Below are positions 53,041 through 62,292 of a stretch of DNA of 64,000 bases, in pieces. The position numbers were made by a program, and so were the translations under genes. The notes under the pieces are model-generated. The model searched no databases. It was given only the letters and a program-made list of their open reading frames with translations, and had not been told where the DNA came from. How positions within the stretch are numbered: position 1 is the first letter of the stretch; each line of letters begins with the position of its first letter. Origin of the DNA: Flavobacteriales bacterium (lineage in GTDB: Bacteria; Bacteroidota; Bacteroidia; Flavobacteriales_F; PHOS-HE28). The stretch spans positions 162,605-226,604 of the forward strand of contig JADJCX010000006.1 in assembly GCA_016703005.1 (NCBI GenBank), given 5' to 3'.

Positions 53041-53722
53041 TCAGCGCGCCGGCCCCCAGAAACCCGCTAGGACCTTCTCGATGGCATTCAGGTCCACCGA
53101 CTCGAATGGATGGCGTGTTCCGCGCAGCACGTGCACACTGGCGCGTGGGAGACCGCTAGCGAAGATCCGCGTATCGTGCGGCAGTGCTGTCGTATCCTCT
53201 TCGCCCACACACAGCAGCACTTGGCATTCAATGCGTGCGCATACTTGCGGCGTGAGCAACGGCGCAGCCGCCAGTTCGCTCATGCTTTCCGCGATGGCCG
53301 ACTACCAATGCCGACCAGCGATCAACGCCATGCATATCAGCGAGCGCCTTGGCGAACGCAGGCACCTTGGTTTGCATCTTCTCCGGGTCCAACATCCGCA
53401 ATTCCTTCTGCAAACCTTCTTCCGTCCAAACGAGCTTAGTGCCCAGCGTTGTAACGCTAAACACGCGCACCGGGAATTGCGCTGCATACAGCAACGCCGC
53501 GTAACCGCCCATGCTGTAGCCGAAGAGGTGCGCCTTCGTGAACCTGTTCGCCGCATAGGCACGATCGATATCCTCAACGAATTGAGTGAACGTCAACCCT
53601 GTAGCAGGGATCTGCCGCTCGCCATGTCCGGTGAAGTCCATGACCGCACCGCCAACGCGCTGTTGCAGTGGCACCATCTGGCGCTTGCTGCCAAGCGCCC
53701 CGTGAAGAAGTAATAGATCCAT
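53041..53722 (-). CDS. Alpha/beta-hydrolase (MenH-like), one frameshift
   Basis: About 227 residues. The start at 53722 gives MDLLLLHGALGSKRQM with the oxyanion HG motif. FGYSMGGYAALLYAAQFP holds the nucleophile Ser. The second frame (53041-53283) supplies the later LLCVGEEDTTALPHD (acid Asp) and HVLRGTRHPFESVD with the catalytic His. The frames join near 53300, where AESMSELAAAPLL follows HGVDRW after a one-base shift. The complete triad argues that the intact gene is functional. The substrate is unknown. It is divergent from the antiporter gene, with 46 bp between. Confidence 0.8.
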
Positions 53723-53768
53723 ATGCGCGCCGAAACTATGCTGCGGCCACGGCGGTATCTTGTCCACC

Positions 53769-55274
53769 ATGGAGATGCACGCAGAGCACTTGTTGTTGAT
53801 CGGTGCGCTTCTACTGTTCGCAAGCATCATTGCCAGCAAGACCAGCGGGCGGCTGGGTGTACCCACGCTCATCCTCTTCATCGCGGTTGGCATGATCGCC
53901 GGAAGCGACGGGCTGGGCTTCATCTACTTCGACAATGCGGAGTTCGCGCAGACCATGGGCATCATCGCGTTGGTCTTCATCCTCTTTTCCGGTGGTCTGG
54001 ACACGAAGCGCGAGAGCGTGCAACCGGTGTTGGGAAAGGGGCTTGCCCTCGCCACGGTGGGTGTGCTGGTCACGGCACTGATCGTCGGCTTCGCGGTACC
54101 GCTCTTCACGGAGCTTACGCTGATCGAGGGCTTGCTCTTGGGTGCGATCGTCTCCTCCACAGATGCGGCAGCGGTCTTTACGATCCTGCGCTCGCGCAAC
54201 CTGCGGTTGAAGGCCAACCTGCGTCCATTGCTGGAACTCGAAAGCGGCAGTAACGACCCCATGGCATTCTTCCTTACCGTCGGCATCATCGGCATCATCA
54301 ACGGGGAGCACGCCTCGCTGTGGTCGCTGATACCGAGCTTCTTCATCCAGATGTCCATTGGTGCGCTGGCCGGTTGGGGTATGGGCCGGTTGATGACCTT
54401 CACCTTGAACCGCATCAAGTTGCAGTTCGATGGCCTCTATCCGGTGCTCTTGTTGGCCCTCATGATGTTCACGTTCGCCGCGACGGATCTCATCGGCGGC
54501 AACGGTTTCCTAGCGGTGTACTTGGCCGGCGTGATCCTCGGTAACTCTGATTTCATCCACAAAAAGAGCTTGATCCGGTTCTATGACGGCCAAGCGTGGC
54601 TCGTGCAGATCATCATGTTCCTGACGCTCGGCTTGTTGGTCTTCCCCAGTCAAGTGATACCGGTCATGGGTACCGGCTTGTCGATCAGTGTGGTGCTGAT
54701 CGTGGTGGCTCGACCTGTCGCCGTGTTCGTGAGCCTCGCACCGTTCCGCAGTGCAACATGGCGTCAAAAAGCCTTCCTCTCGTGGGTGGGACTGCGCGGG
54801 GCGGTGCCCATCGTGTTCGCCACCTATCCGTTGATTGCCGGACTGGAGAATGCGCAGTTCATCTTCAATGTGGTGTTCTTCGCCGTGCTCACTTCGGTGT
54901 TGCTGCAAGGCTCAACACTGCCGCTGGCTGCACGCCTGCTGCGTGTGGAACGACCCGAGGGCTTCCGCCAGGAGAGCGCATTGGACGTTGAGTTGAACAA
55001 ACAATTGACCGGCACGCTCGTGAGTCTCACCGTGCCACCCACCAGTTTTGCTGTGGATCAATTGATCGTGGATCTGCACTTCCCGAAGGACGCGCAGATC
55101 ATACTCGTGGAACGCAACGGCCAATTCATTTCACCGGATGGCGCAACGGAGATCGAGGCCAACGACCGGCTGATGGTGATGGCGAAGAAGCCGCAGAAAT
55201 TGGATGAGATGATCCAGCGGCTCGGAATGGAGATCTCCACCGCACCCCTACCCCGTCCGCTCCCGATCGAATAA
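53769..55274 (+). CDS. CPA1-type K+/H+ (or Na+/H+) antiporter with TrkA_C domain
   Basis: A 501-residue inner-membrane antiporter with about 12 helices and a cytosolic C-terminal regulatory domain. Typical features are TLILFIAVGMIAGSDGLG, ALVFILFSGGLDT, IVSSTDAAAVFTILRS and LESGSNDPMAFFLT, where the Asn-Asp pair is the ion-binding site, plus RGAVPIVFATYPL. The C-terminal segment (LTVPPTSFAVDQLIVDLHFP, then DRLMVMAKK) is a TrkA_C domain, which suggests nucleotide or dinucleotide control as in CvrA/NhaP2 proteins. The ATG at 53769 is preferred over a TTG 9 bp upstream. Cation specificity is not determined. Confidence 0.9.
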   Translation: MEMHAEHLLLIGALLLFASIIASKTSGRLGVPTLILFIAVGMIAGSDGLGFIYFDNAEFAQTMGIIALVFILFSGGLDTKRESVQPVLGKGLALATVGVLVTALIVGFAVPLFTELTLIEGLLLGAIVSSTDAAAVFTILRSRNLRLKANLRPLLELESGSNDPMAFFLTVGIIGIINGEHASLWSLIPSFFIQMSIGALAGWGMGRLMTFTLNRIKLQFDGLYPVLLLALMMFTFAATDLIGGNGFLAVYLAGVILGNSDFIHKKSLIRFYDGQAWLVQIIMFLTLGLLVFPSQVIPVMGTGLSISVVLIVVARPVAVFVSLAPFRSATWRQKAFLSWVGLRGAVPIVFATYPLIAGLENAQFIFNVVFFAVLTSVLLQGSTLPLAARLLRVERPEGFRQESALDVELNKQLTGTLVSLTVPPTSFAVDQLIVDLHFPKDAQIILVERNGQFISPDGATEIEANDRLMVMAKKPQKLDEMIQRLGMEISTAPLPRPLPIE

Positions 55275-55301
55275 AGACCGACCTAAAAGCCATACGACAC
55301 A

Positions 55302-55745
55302 ATGACCATCCGTTACCTCTTCGCCGTGTTGCACCTGCTTGCATTGGCCATCGGCATTGCGGCCGTGTATGCACGTTGGCGTGCGTTGCGCAATGTGAAG
55401 GCCACGGCCGACCTGAAGGCGGTCTTCCTCGCGGACAACTGGTACGGCGTGGCGGTGATCATCTGGCTGGTCACGGGACTTTCGCGCGCATTCGCGGGCT
55501 TGGAAAAGGGCACGGCCTTCTACTTGGAGAACCACTGGTTCATCGGGAAGATGGGGCTCTTCGTGATGGTGTTCCTGCTGGAGATCTACCCCATGGTGAT
55601 GCTGATCCGCTGGCGCAAGGCGTTGAAGAAGGGTGGCCTCATTGACCTAGGCAAGACCAAGCTGCTTACTCGCCTAACGCTAGCCGAGCTACCATTGCTG
55701 ATCCTGATGGTTTGCATGGCTTCGGCCATGGCACGAGGACTCTAG
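55302..55745 (+). CDS. DUF2214-family membrane protein
   Basis: A 147-residue protein with four transmembrane helices (YLFAVLHLLALAIGIAAVYA, WYGVAVIIWLVTGLSRAF, FIGKMGLFVMVFLLEIYPMV and LLILMVCMASAMAR). A conserved His in the first helix, and FIGKMGLFV, fit DUF2214. No function is known for the family. It follows the antiporter by 27 bp on the same strand, so a shared transcript is likely, and is convergent with sucC. Confidence 0.82.
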   Translation: MTIRYLFAVLHLLALAIGIAAVYARWRALRNVKATADLKAVFLADNWYGVAVIIWLVTGLSRAFAGLEKGTAFYLENHWFIGKMGLFVMVFLLEIYPMVMLIRWRKALKKGGLIDLGKTKLLTRLTLAELPLLILMVCMASAMARGL

Positions 55746-55764
55746 GCAGGCTGTAGGCTGCGGA

Positions 55765-56956
55765 TCACTTCAGCACCTCCTTCACCCTATCCGCAGCTTC
55801 CTGTAGCGCAACCGCGCTCAGCACCTTCAAGCCGCTCTTGTCGATCAGCTCTTTTGCCTCCACGGCGTTGGTGCCTTGCAAGCGCACGATGATGGGCACC
55901 TTGATGTCGCCGATGTTCTTGTAGGCATCCACAACGCCTTGCGCCACGCGGTCGCAACGCACGATGCCGCCGAAGATGTTCACCAGGATCGCCTTCACGC
56001 TGGGGTCCTTCAGGATGATGCGGAAGCCCTTCTCCACACGGGCCGCATCGGCCGTGCCGCCAACGTCCAGGAAGTTCGCTGGCTGTCCACCGCTGAGCTG
56101 GATGATGTCCATCGTCGCCATCGCGAGGCCCGCACCGTTCACCATGCAGCCGACGTTGCCGTCGAGCTTCACATAGTTGAGGCCCTGCTTCACCAGCCTC
56201 CACTTCAATGGGATCCTCTTCGGTCTTGTCGCGCATCTCGGCGTAGTCCGGGTGGCGGTAGAGCGCGTTGCCATCCAAGCGCACCTTGGCATCCACTGCG
56301 ATCACTTTGTCGTCGCTGGTCTTCAGCACAGGGTTGATCTCGAACATAGCGGCATCGCAGCCTTCGTAAGCGCGGTAGAGATCGGCCACGAACTTCACCA
56401 TGCTCTTCTTGGCAGCACCGGTAACGCCCAACGCAGTCGCGATCTTGTTGCACTGGAACGGACGCAGCCCAACGCGTGGGTCAACGTATTCCTTCTGGAT
56501 CTTATCAGGATGGTGTTCGGCGACTTCCTCGATGTCCATTCCGCCCTCGGTGCTGTAAACGATGACGTTGCGCGAGGTGGCGCGGTCCAGTAGCACGCTC
56601 ATGTAGTACTCCTTGGTCTCGCTGGGGCCGGGGTAATACACGTCCTCGGCGATCAGCACCTTGTGCACCTTCTTGCCTTGTGGCGGCGTCTGCGGGCTCT
56701 TCAGCATCATGCCGATGATGGCCTCGCTCTTTTCTCGCACTTCATCGATGTTCTTCGCCAGCTTCACCCCACCGCCCTTGCCACGGCCACCAGCGTGGAT
56801 CTGCGCCTTCACCACCCACCATTTGGTGCCGGTCTCCTGGCTCAGGCGCTTGGCCGCATCCACGGCCTCATCGGCGTTGTAGGCCACGATGCCCCGTTGT
56901 GTGGTGACGCCGTATTTCTGGAGGATGCTCTTGCCTTGGTACTCGTGGAGGTTCAT
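55765..56956 (-). CDS. sucC: Succinyl-CoA synthetase (ADP-forming) beta subunit, one frameshift
   Basis: About 397 residues. It joins succinate and CoA using ATP or GTP in the TCA cycle, together with SucD. The ATP-grasp domain is complete: MNLHEYQGKSILQKYGV, VVKAQIHAGGRGKGGGVKLA, FEINPVLKTSDDKVIAVDAK. The C-terminal domain has GNVGCMVNGAGLAMATMD, FLDVGGTADAARVEKGFRII and FGGIVRCDRVAQGVVDA. The frame breaks near 56197, where EEDPIEVEA should continue with LVKQGLNYVKLDG; one base is lost or gained in GAGGCTGG. Because sucC is a core metabolic gene, an assembly indel is much likelier than decay. sucD is not adjacent, as is usual in Bacteroidota. Confidence 0.92.
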
Positions 56957-57018
56957 CGGTAGCTGATTTCGGTCGGCGAAGTAAGGTGCTGGGCGCACAC
57001 CCTCCGCTCAATGCGTTT

Positions 57019-57026
57019 TACCTTCT
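57019..57026 (+). promoter_or_regulatory. Possible -7 box before the LolD-type ATPase
   Basis: TACCTTCT, two mismatches from TAnnTTTG, 9 bp before the start codon. Weak; the leader would be very short. Confidence 0.2.
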
Positions 57027-57035
57027 TTGCACAGC

Positions 57036-57684
57036 ATGATATCCGCCACCGCCATCCGCAAGAAATACGGCGACCTCGAAGTGCTCAAGGGTGTTGACCT
57101 GCACGTGGCCAAGGGCGAGGTGGTGAGCATTGTCGGTGCCAGCGGCGCGGGCAAAAGCACCTTGCTCCAGATCATCGGCACCCTGGACAAGTCAGATAGT
57201 GGCGCGCTGGTGATCAACGGGATCGAAGTGGGCAAGCTCAGCACCAACGCGTTGAGCGCTTTCCGCAACAAACACATCGGCTTCGTCTTCCAGTTCCATC
57301 ACCTGCTGCCGGAGTTCACCGCGTTGGAGAACGTGATGATGCCCGGCTTGATCGCCGGCAAAAGCAAAAGCGATTGCGCCCCGCGCGCCGAGGAACTCCT
57401 CACACGACTGAACGTGATCGCGCGCAAGGAGCACAAGCCGAACGAATTGAGCGGTGGCGAGCAACAGCGGGTCGCCGTGGCGCGTGCCCTCTTCAACAAC
57501 CCCAGCGTGGTGTTGGCCGATGAGCCGAGCGGGCAATCTGGACTCGGCCAATGCCAAAGAGCTCCATCAGCTGTTCTTCGACCTGCGCGCCGAGTTCGGA
57601 CAGACGTTTGTGATCGTTACGCACAACGAGGAACTGGCGGAGATGGCTGACCGGAGGTTGGTGATCAAGGATGGGGTGATCTGA
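57036..57684 (+). CDS. LolD/MacB-type ABC transporter ATPase, one frameshift
   Basis: About 215 residues. All ATPase motifs are present: Walker A GASGAGKSTLLQIIG, Q-loop FVFQFHHLLPEFTALENV, signature LSGGEQQRVAVARAL and Walker B VVLADEPSG. After a one-base shift come the D-loop NLDSANAKELHQLF and the H-switch VIVTHNEELAEMADR. The shift is an extra G in the GGG at 57531-57533 (AGCGGGCAAT for AGCGGCAAT). The short form and EFTALENVMMPGL segment fit LolD-type lipoprotein-release ATPases, but a MacB-like partner is also possible. No permease adjoins. It is divergent from sucC. Confidence 0.85.
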
Positions 57685-57690
57685 ACCGGC

Positions 57691-58128
57691 ATGGAACGTT
57701 TTGCACTGATCCTCCTTTCCGCGATGGTCGCTGCGTGCAATACTGCTCCGCAGGCAGACAGTGCAACGGAACCACAAGCACCGTCACCGGCCAATAGCCC
57801 TGCTGAACCGGTTGCACCAGCTGCCTCGCTCGCCCGCACCTGGGTGGCCACGGGCATCACGTTCAACGGCAATGCCGATCCGAACTTCGATGCATCGCGC
57901 CGTGTGGAACTGAAGCTGGAGCCGGGCGGCGCCTTCACCATGAGCGGCTCGGGCAACTCTATGACCGGACAATGGAAGCAGGAGGGCGCCACGGAACTGC
58001 AACTCGTGGACGATGGCACGGCCGCACCCCAGCGCTTCGGTATCGAGGTATTGGACAGCACGCGGCTGGTGCTGAAACTCCTCGATGAGATGAACGCCGA
58101 GGTGAAGCTGCATTACAGGGCGGAGTGA
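57691..58128 (+). CDS. Small lipoprotein with lipocalin-like domain
   Basis: A 145-residue lipoprotein with lipobox MVAAC at residue 16, a Pro- and Ala-rich linker (TAPQADSATEPQAPSPANSP) and a C-terminal beta domain (RRVELKLEPGGAFTMSGSGN, then SMTGQWKQEGATELQLVDDG). Its regular strand spacing resembles lipocalin-like or copper resistance NlpE-like folds. Function unknown. It begins 6 bp after the ATPase gene, so the two are probably co-transcribed. Confidence 0.8.
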   Translation: MERFALILLSAMVAACNTAPQADSATEPQAPSPANSPAEPVAPAASLARTWVATGITFNGNADPNFDASRRVELKLEPGGAFTMSGSGNSMTGQWKQEGATELQLVDDGTAAPQRFGIEVLDSTRLVLKLLDEMNAEVKLHYRAE

Positions 58129-58182
58129 ACGGCAGTTCGGCACGATAGTCTCTTGCGCGACTTGCACAACATGCACCCGCTC

Positions 58183-58190
58183 TACTTTCG
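58183..58190 (+). promoter_or_regulatory. Candidate promoter of the DUF4412 gene
   Basis: TACTTTCG (one mismatch from TAnnTTTG) has a TTG 18 bp upstream (58162-58164), close to the Bacteroidota -33/-7 arrangement. It lies 17 bp before the ATG at 58208. Confidence 0.5.
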
Positions 58191-58207
58191 GGCCATCACT
58201 CCACATC

Positions 58208-58969
58208 ATGACACGACCCTCGATCACAACATTGCTCGCCGTCGCGCTGGTGGCACCTGCCTCCGCGCAGTTCGACATCAACGCCATCATGCAGCAGCAA
58301 GGCATGGGCATGCGCATGGTGGACGATACCGACCCCTTCGTACCGAACACCTTCACCGGTGCCTTCCGCATGGAGATGCACTTGTTCGACAGTATTGCGG
58401 AGAAGAAGGAAAGCCCCATGAACCTCCGCTATTGGAGCAGTGCGGACATGACCATGGTGCAAACGGGCATGCCCGGCATGGCGGGCCGCGAGGTGAAGAT
58501 GTTGACCGACCTCAAGGGCAAATGGCAATACATGCTGATGACCGATGCCGAGGGCAAACGCATGGCCATGAAGAGCAAGAAGAAAAAGATGGTGATCACC
58601 GATACCCTACAACAAAAGCCGCCCGCCAAGAGCGACATGGCCTTCACTGTTACCAAGGAGAAGAAGACCATTGACGGACATGTGTGCACCAAGGTGATCG
58701 GCAGAGGCACCGATGGTATCTGGACGGGTTGGGTGGCGCTGGACCTGAAAGGCCCATACGCCGATATGGCCAAACATGTGCGCAGCGCCGACCCCACCTT
58801 GAACAAACAGATGAGCGCCGTGCCGGGCTTCGCGCTGGAATTCGAGTGGGTGCCCGCTGGCGGAAAGGACAGGATCGTGTGCTACATCAAGGATCTGTTG
58901 CCCGGTGGTGTGGATGCGGATGTGTTCAGCCTCGATGGCTACGAGCTCATCGCCATACCGGGGATGTAA
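58208..58969 (+). CDS. Exported DUF4412-family protein
   Basis: A 253-residue protein with signal peptide (MTRPSITTLLAVALVAPASA). The mature protein is Met-rich (MQQQGMGMRMVDDTDP, MTMVQTGMPGMAGREVKMLT) and contains beta strands with KWQYMLMTDAEGKRMAMKSK and RIVCYIKDLLPGGVDADVF. The pattern of an N-terminal Met-rich stretch plus a C-terminal DUF4412 fold is common in Bacteroidota exported proteins of unknown function. The Met content could bind metal, for example copper, but that is a guess. It is followed after 6 bp by the YdeI-like gene. Confidence 0.83.
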   Translation: MTRPSITTLLAVALVAPASAQFDINAIMQQQGMGMRMVDDTDPFVPNTFTGAFRMEMHLFDSIAEKKESPMNLRYWSSADMTMVQTGMPGMAGREVKMLTDLKGKWQYMLMTDAEGKRMAMKSKKKKMVITDTLQQKPPAKSDMAFTVTKEKKTIDGHVCTKVIGRGTDGIWTGWVALDLKGPYADMAKHVRSADPTLNKQMSAVPGFALEFEWVPAGGKDRIVCYIKDLLPGGVDADVFSLDGYELIAIPGM

Positions 58970-58975
58970 GGCACG

Positions 58976-59566
58976 ATGGCGACGAAGCTCGATCTGCTCG
59001 AACAGGTGCAGGTGCACAGCCGCGCGGAGTGGCGCGCGTGGTTGCGCAAGCACCACAAGCGCGAGACCGGCATCTGGTTGGTCTACCACAAGAAGCACGT
59101 CGCCGACAAATACCTGGGCTACCCGGCCATCGTGGAGGAAGCGCTATGCTACGGATGGATCGACAGCACCGCACGGCCGCTGGACGCCGAACGCAGCATG
59201 CTGCACCTGTGCCCGCGCAAACCCAAGAGCGTATGGAGCAAGGTGAACAAGGAGCGCGTGGAGCGGCTCATCGCACGAAAGCAAATGGCTGCGCCGGGGC
59301 TTGCGAAGATCGAACTGGCCAAAGCCAACGGATCGTGGACCGCGCTGGATGCGGTGGAAGCCTTGCAGGTGCCGGATGACCTGCGGAAGGCCTTGGCGAA
59401 GAACAAGACCGCGCAGAAGCACTTTGATGCCTTCCCTCCCAGCAGCAAGAAGATCATCCTGTTCTGGGTCACCGGCGCGAAGACCGAGAACACACGCAAG
59501 AAGCGCATTGCCACTGTGGTTGAAATGGCCGCGAGGAACAAACGCGCCACGCAGGCGGAGCGATAG
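58976..59566 (+). CDS. YdeI/OmpD-associated family protein
   Basis: A 196-residue cytosolic protein of the YdeI/OmpD-associated family (bacteriocin-protection type). EWRAWLRKHHKRETGIWLVY, the YPAIVEEALCYGWIDSTARP motif and SVWSKVNKERVERLIARKQM are typical. The C-terminal ILFWVTGAKTENTRKKRIAT is the basic tail common to the family. The biochemical role is unknown; some members protect against bacteriocins or antimicrobial peptides. It lies 6 bp after the DUF4412 gene. Confidence 0.87.
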   Translation: MATKLDLLEQVQVHSRAEWRAWLRKHHKRETGIWLVYHKKHVADKYLGYPAIVEEALCYGWIDSTARPLDAERSMLHLCPRKPKSVWSKVNKERVERLIARKQMAAPGLAKIELAKANGSWTALDAVEALQVPDDLRKALAKNKTAQKHFDAFPPSSKKIILFWVTGAKTENTRKKRIATVVEMAARNKRATQAER

Positions 59567-59614
59567 TCAGCGACGAACCGAGAGGGCCAGATCAAGCGAG
59601 TACTGCGAGTGCCA

Positions 59615-61101
59615 TCACTCTCGCACCAACTTTCCGCTCGCCAAGATCCGGGCACGGCTGGTCAAGTGGTAGAAATAGATCCCGGCTTGAAGCTCTTCAA
59701 GACTTATTGTCGTTGACCGTGCCGAAATGGGCTGCCACCAGACTTGTTCCCCGATCGCGTTGAAGATCCTCAACACAGCAGCGGAATAATTCCCGTCCAA
59801 TTCCAATGTTGCGCTCGAAAAAACAGGATTGGGATAGAGGCTGACCACCGGCTCAGCAAACTCATCGTTGATCCTGATGCGGAGTACGGTATGCAATGCC
59901 AATCAAGTTCATATCTCCAGAGGTCATTCCCCATCGAACCGAACGTCCAACCGCTGTACACCCATAGGTTATTGCTCCTGTCCTTGAAGCCAGCGGCCCC
60001 GATCCGATACCTCGGATAGTCAAGAGAACTCGGTACTCCGAGTGTTCCATAGTGACCCGAAATGGGATAGTCATCCAGCTTAACCCAAATACTCTGCAGG
60101 GGTAAGTAGGCCCATAGATCATTGTAATAGCCGGTACAAGTCTTACCAGCGTAGGTTATGATCAGCTTATCGGAGATCCGCCACATGGTTCTGTTCTCAA
60201 ATCGGCCACCGGGATGGTTGGCTTGCGTCGTATCACAGGCTACGCCGCTCGGCGTGCACGATGCGGCATTCGGGGAGCCTGACATCCACGTCCACTCAAG
60301 GGTCACGGGGTCGAATCTCCAGATGTCTGTTGCGATGTAACCGCCATTGAACCCTAAGCCAACCCAGAAATCACCACTATCATCTTTCCAGTAGAAATTC
60401 GTCCAGCGGGAGGATGGATAGTCATTGATCGACGGAACCCCGATCATTCCGTAGCCCCTCCGCATCGAAGTTGTTCGAACCGCTCATCCATGTCCACCAT
60501 CCTGAGGCCATCTCGTACTTCCACATGCTATTCCCCGGGTCGCCACTGCCGAACATCCAGAGATCACGGCATCATCTACCCAGGCTGCATTCGACTCTCC
60601 CCATACATCCTGGGCTGTCGTGCTATCCGGAACCCCCTGATGCCGTAGTTGGGTAAAGTATACGTACCCATCCACGCCCATTGATCAAGCGCAATGCTGT
60701 ACTTCCAAAACAATGTGCACCCACCTATCCCGCCATACAGCCAAAGAACATCGTCAGAAGTGGTCCATGTGTACGCGCCATTCAGAACATATCCGGGGGT
60801 ATTCAGGCTGTCATAGACACCAAGCGGTGCTTGAATGTTGCTCATGATACCTGAGGGATGCACATGGCTCCATGTGTTCGCCTGCACATTGTATTTCCAC
60901 AACCCATCGCTGACATTGACCCAAAACTGCCCCGCGGTGTCCGCCCAATGAGCAAAGGCATATCCGCACGGAGGCTCGTTCGGTGTGGGGTCACAAACCC
61001 CATATGTACCTCGCATCCATGTCCACACACCGGGTTGTGCGGAAGCTGAGGCCCCTTGAAGAAGCAAAAGCACAACGATGACAAGAGCCTTACTAACGCA
61101 T
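59615..61101 (-). CDS. Kelch-like T9SS surface protein with at least five frame breaks
   Basis: About 495 residues across frames. Repeats with a kelch-like pattern (WTWMRGTYGVCDPT, WAWMGTYTLPNYG, LDWTWMSGS-type, FWKYSIALDQWAW) are followed by a type A T9SS sorting domain (LYPNPVFSSATLELDG, LQAGIYFYHLTSRARI). The start is an ATG at 61101: MRSKALVIVVLLLLQ is obtained if one extra T in GTTAG is removed; otherwise no start fits the secretion signal. Other breaks lie near 60625, 60565, 60460 and 59897, each a one-base change between frames that both encode sensible text. This density exceeds that of its neighbours, so decay is possible besides assembly error. Confidence 0.65.
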
Positions 61102-61254
61102 TGCAGATCCCCCTGCACCCACTCGCGTGCTCGCACGAGGCCGACGCTCGGCTTCGCCGAGTGTCCATCGGTCGTGGGCCTGTGGCCCCTTGAATGCCCC
61201 ATAGTTGAGTTACGCCTCGCTCAAACATAGCCCAATGGTGGCCTGCCCGCCACC

Positions 61255-61545
61255 CTACCGCCCCACCACGAAGCGCCCAACACCACCCGAAACAATCATC
61301 CGGTAGGTGCACACGCCGGGCGCGAGAGCGCCAATCTCCAGCACGCCCCGCGCATCAGTCGTCAGGATCACCGCGCGGCCGGTCGCATCCATCACCTCGA
61401 CTTGTCCAGGCACACCCAGTTCAACTGTGTTGTGGGCCGGGTTCGGGAAGGATGCTGGTGCATCCGCGTTGTCATTGGCCGCGATACCGGTACTCAACGG
61501 ATCCTCGCAGCAATGCCGCGACCGGTCTCCTACCCTGTGCCCTGT
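61255..61545 (-). pseudogene. Orphan T9SS type A sorting-domain fragment
   Basis: About 97 codons with no plausible start. The C-terminal part reads ASFPNPAHNTVELGVPG, QVEVMDATGRAVILTTDARG and LAPGVCTYRMIVSGG, the standard type A sorting domain with FPNP and PGxYTYR-like strands. The 5' part has no recognisable domain and abuts the end of the YceI gene, whose stop lies at 61548. The exported body that should precede this tail is missing, so this is a gene remnant, perhaps left by a deletion that also brought the YceI gene here. Confidence 0.6.
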
Positions 61546-61547
61546 TC

Positions 61548-62129
61548 TTACGCTGCGCCCTGCTGCACCAACTGCACTTCGCAGGCAATGCGCACTTCGT
61601 CGCTCACGAGCATGCCACCCGCTTCCAGTGCCGCGTTCCACACGAGGCCCCATTGCTTGCGATCGATCTTACCGTTGATGGTGATGCCCGCCTTCGTATT
61701 GCCCCAGGGATCCTTCATCACACCGCCGAACTCCACATCCAGCTTCACCGGCTTCACGATACCGTTGATCGACAGGTCGCCGTGAAGCGTCCAACTACCA
61801 TCGTGGTCCACATCCTCGGCCTTGGTGCTGGTGAAGATGATGTGCGGGTGGTTGGCCGTATCGAAGAAGTCGGCGCTCTTCAAGTGACCATCGCGCTGCT
61901 CGCTGCCGGTGGTAACGCTTGCGGCTTCGGCTTTGAAGGTGACGCGAGCCTTGCTCAGGTCATCGCCGGGTGCGGTGATCTCGGCTTCGAACTTCTGGAA
62001 GCTGCCGGTGACGGTGGTGATCATCAAATGCTTCACCTTGAACTGGATCTCGCTGTGCGCGGGATCGATGGTCCATTTGGTGATGGTGTTGCTAGCTGTG
62101 TTGGCGGCGGTTGCGCTTGCTGTGCTCAT
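61548..62129 (-). CDS. YceI-like lipid-binding protein
   Basis: A 193-residue protein of the YceI lipocalin-like family, which binds isoprenoids such as polyprenyl chains. It has the characteristic strands KWTIDPAHSEIQFKVKHLMI, TGSFQKFEAEIT, HPHIIFTSTKAEDVD, GDLSINGIVKPVKLDVEFGG and INRKDWGL-type GKIDRKQWGLVWNAALEAGG. The start at 62129 gives a short Ala- and Thr-rich leader without a Sec signal, so it may be cytosolic, unlike E. coli YceI. Upstream in-frame codons were rejected. Divergent from ppsA. Confidence 0.9.
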   Translation of the reverse strand: MSTASATAANTASNTITKWTIDPAHSEIQFKVKHLMITTVTGSFQKFEAEITAPGDDLSKARVTFKAEAASVTTGSEQRDGHLKSADFFDTANHPHIIFTSTKAEDVDHDGSWTLHGDLSINGIVKPVKLDVEFGGVMKDPWGNTKAGITINGKIDRKQWGLVWNAALEAGGMLVSDEVRIACEVQLVQQGAA

Positions 62130-62292
62130 TGTTGTTCCGGTTTGATGACGCAAATGTTCCGCGCGCACCGACCTGCTTGCATTGAACTGGTTCAAGAAAT
62201 ACGAGGATCATCACTTGCACGATCGAGCCCGATGCTAACCTTCGCACTCTGCGGCCGTTGAACGCATCTTTCCATTCCTGACCCATTGCACC

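Noticed and set aside
55765..56956. sucC as a pseudogene
   Set aside because: One base restores a full, well-conserved enzyme of central metabolism, so an assembly indel is far likelier.
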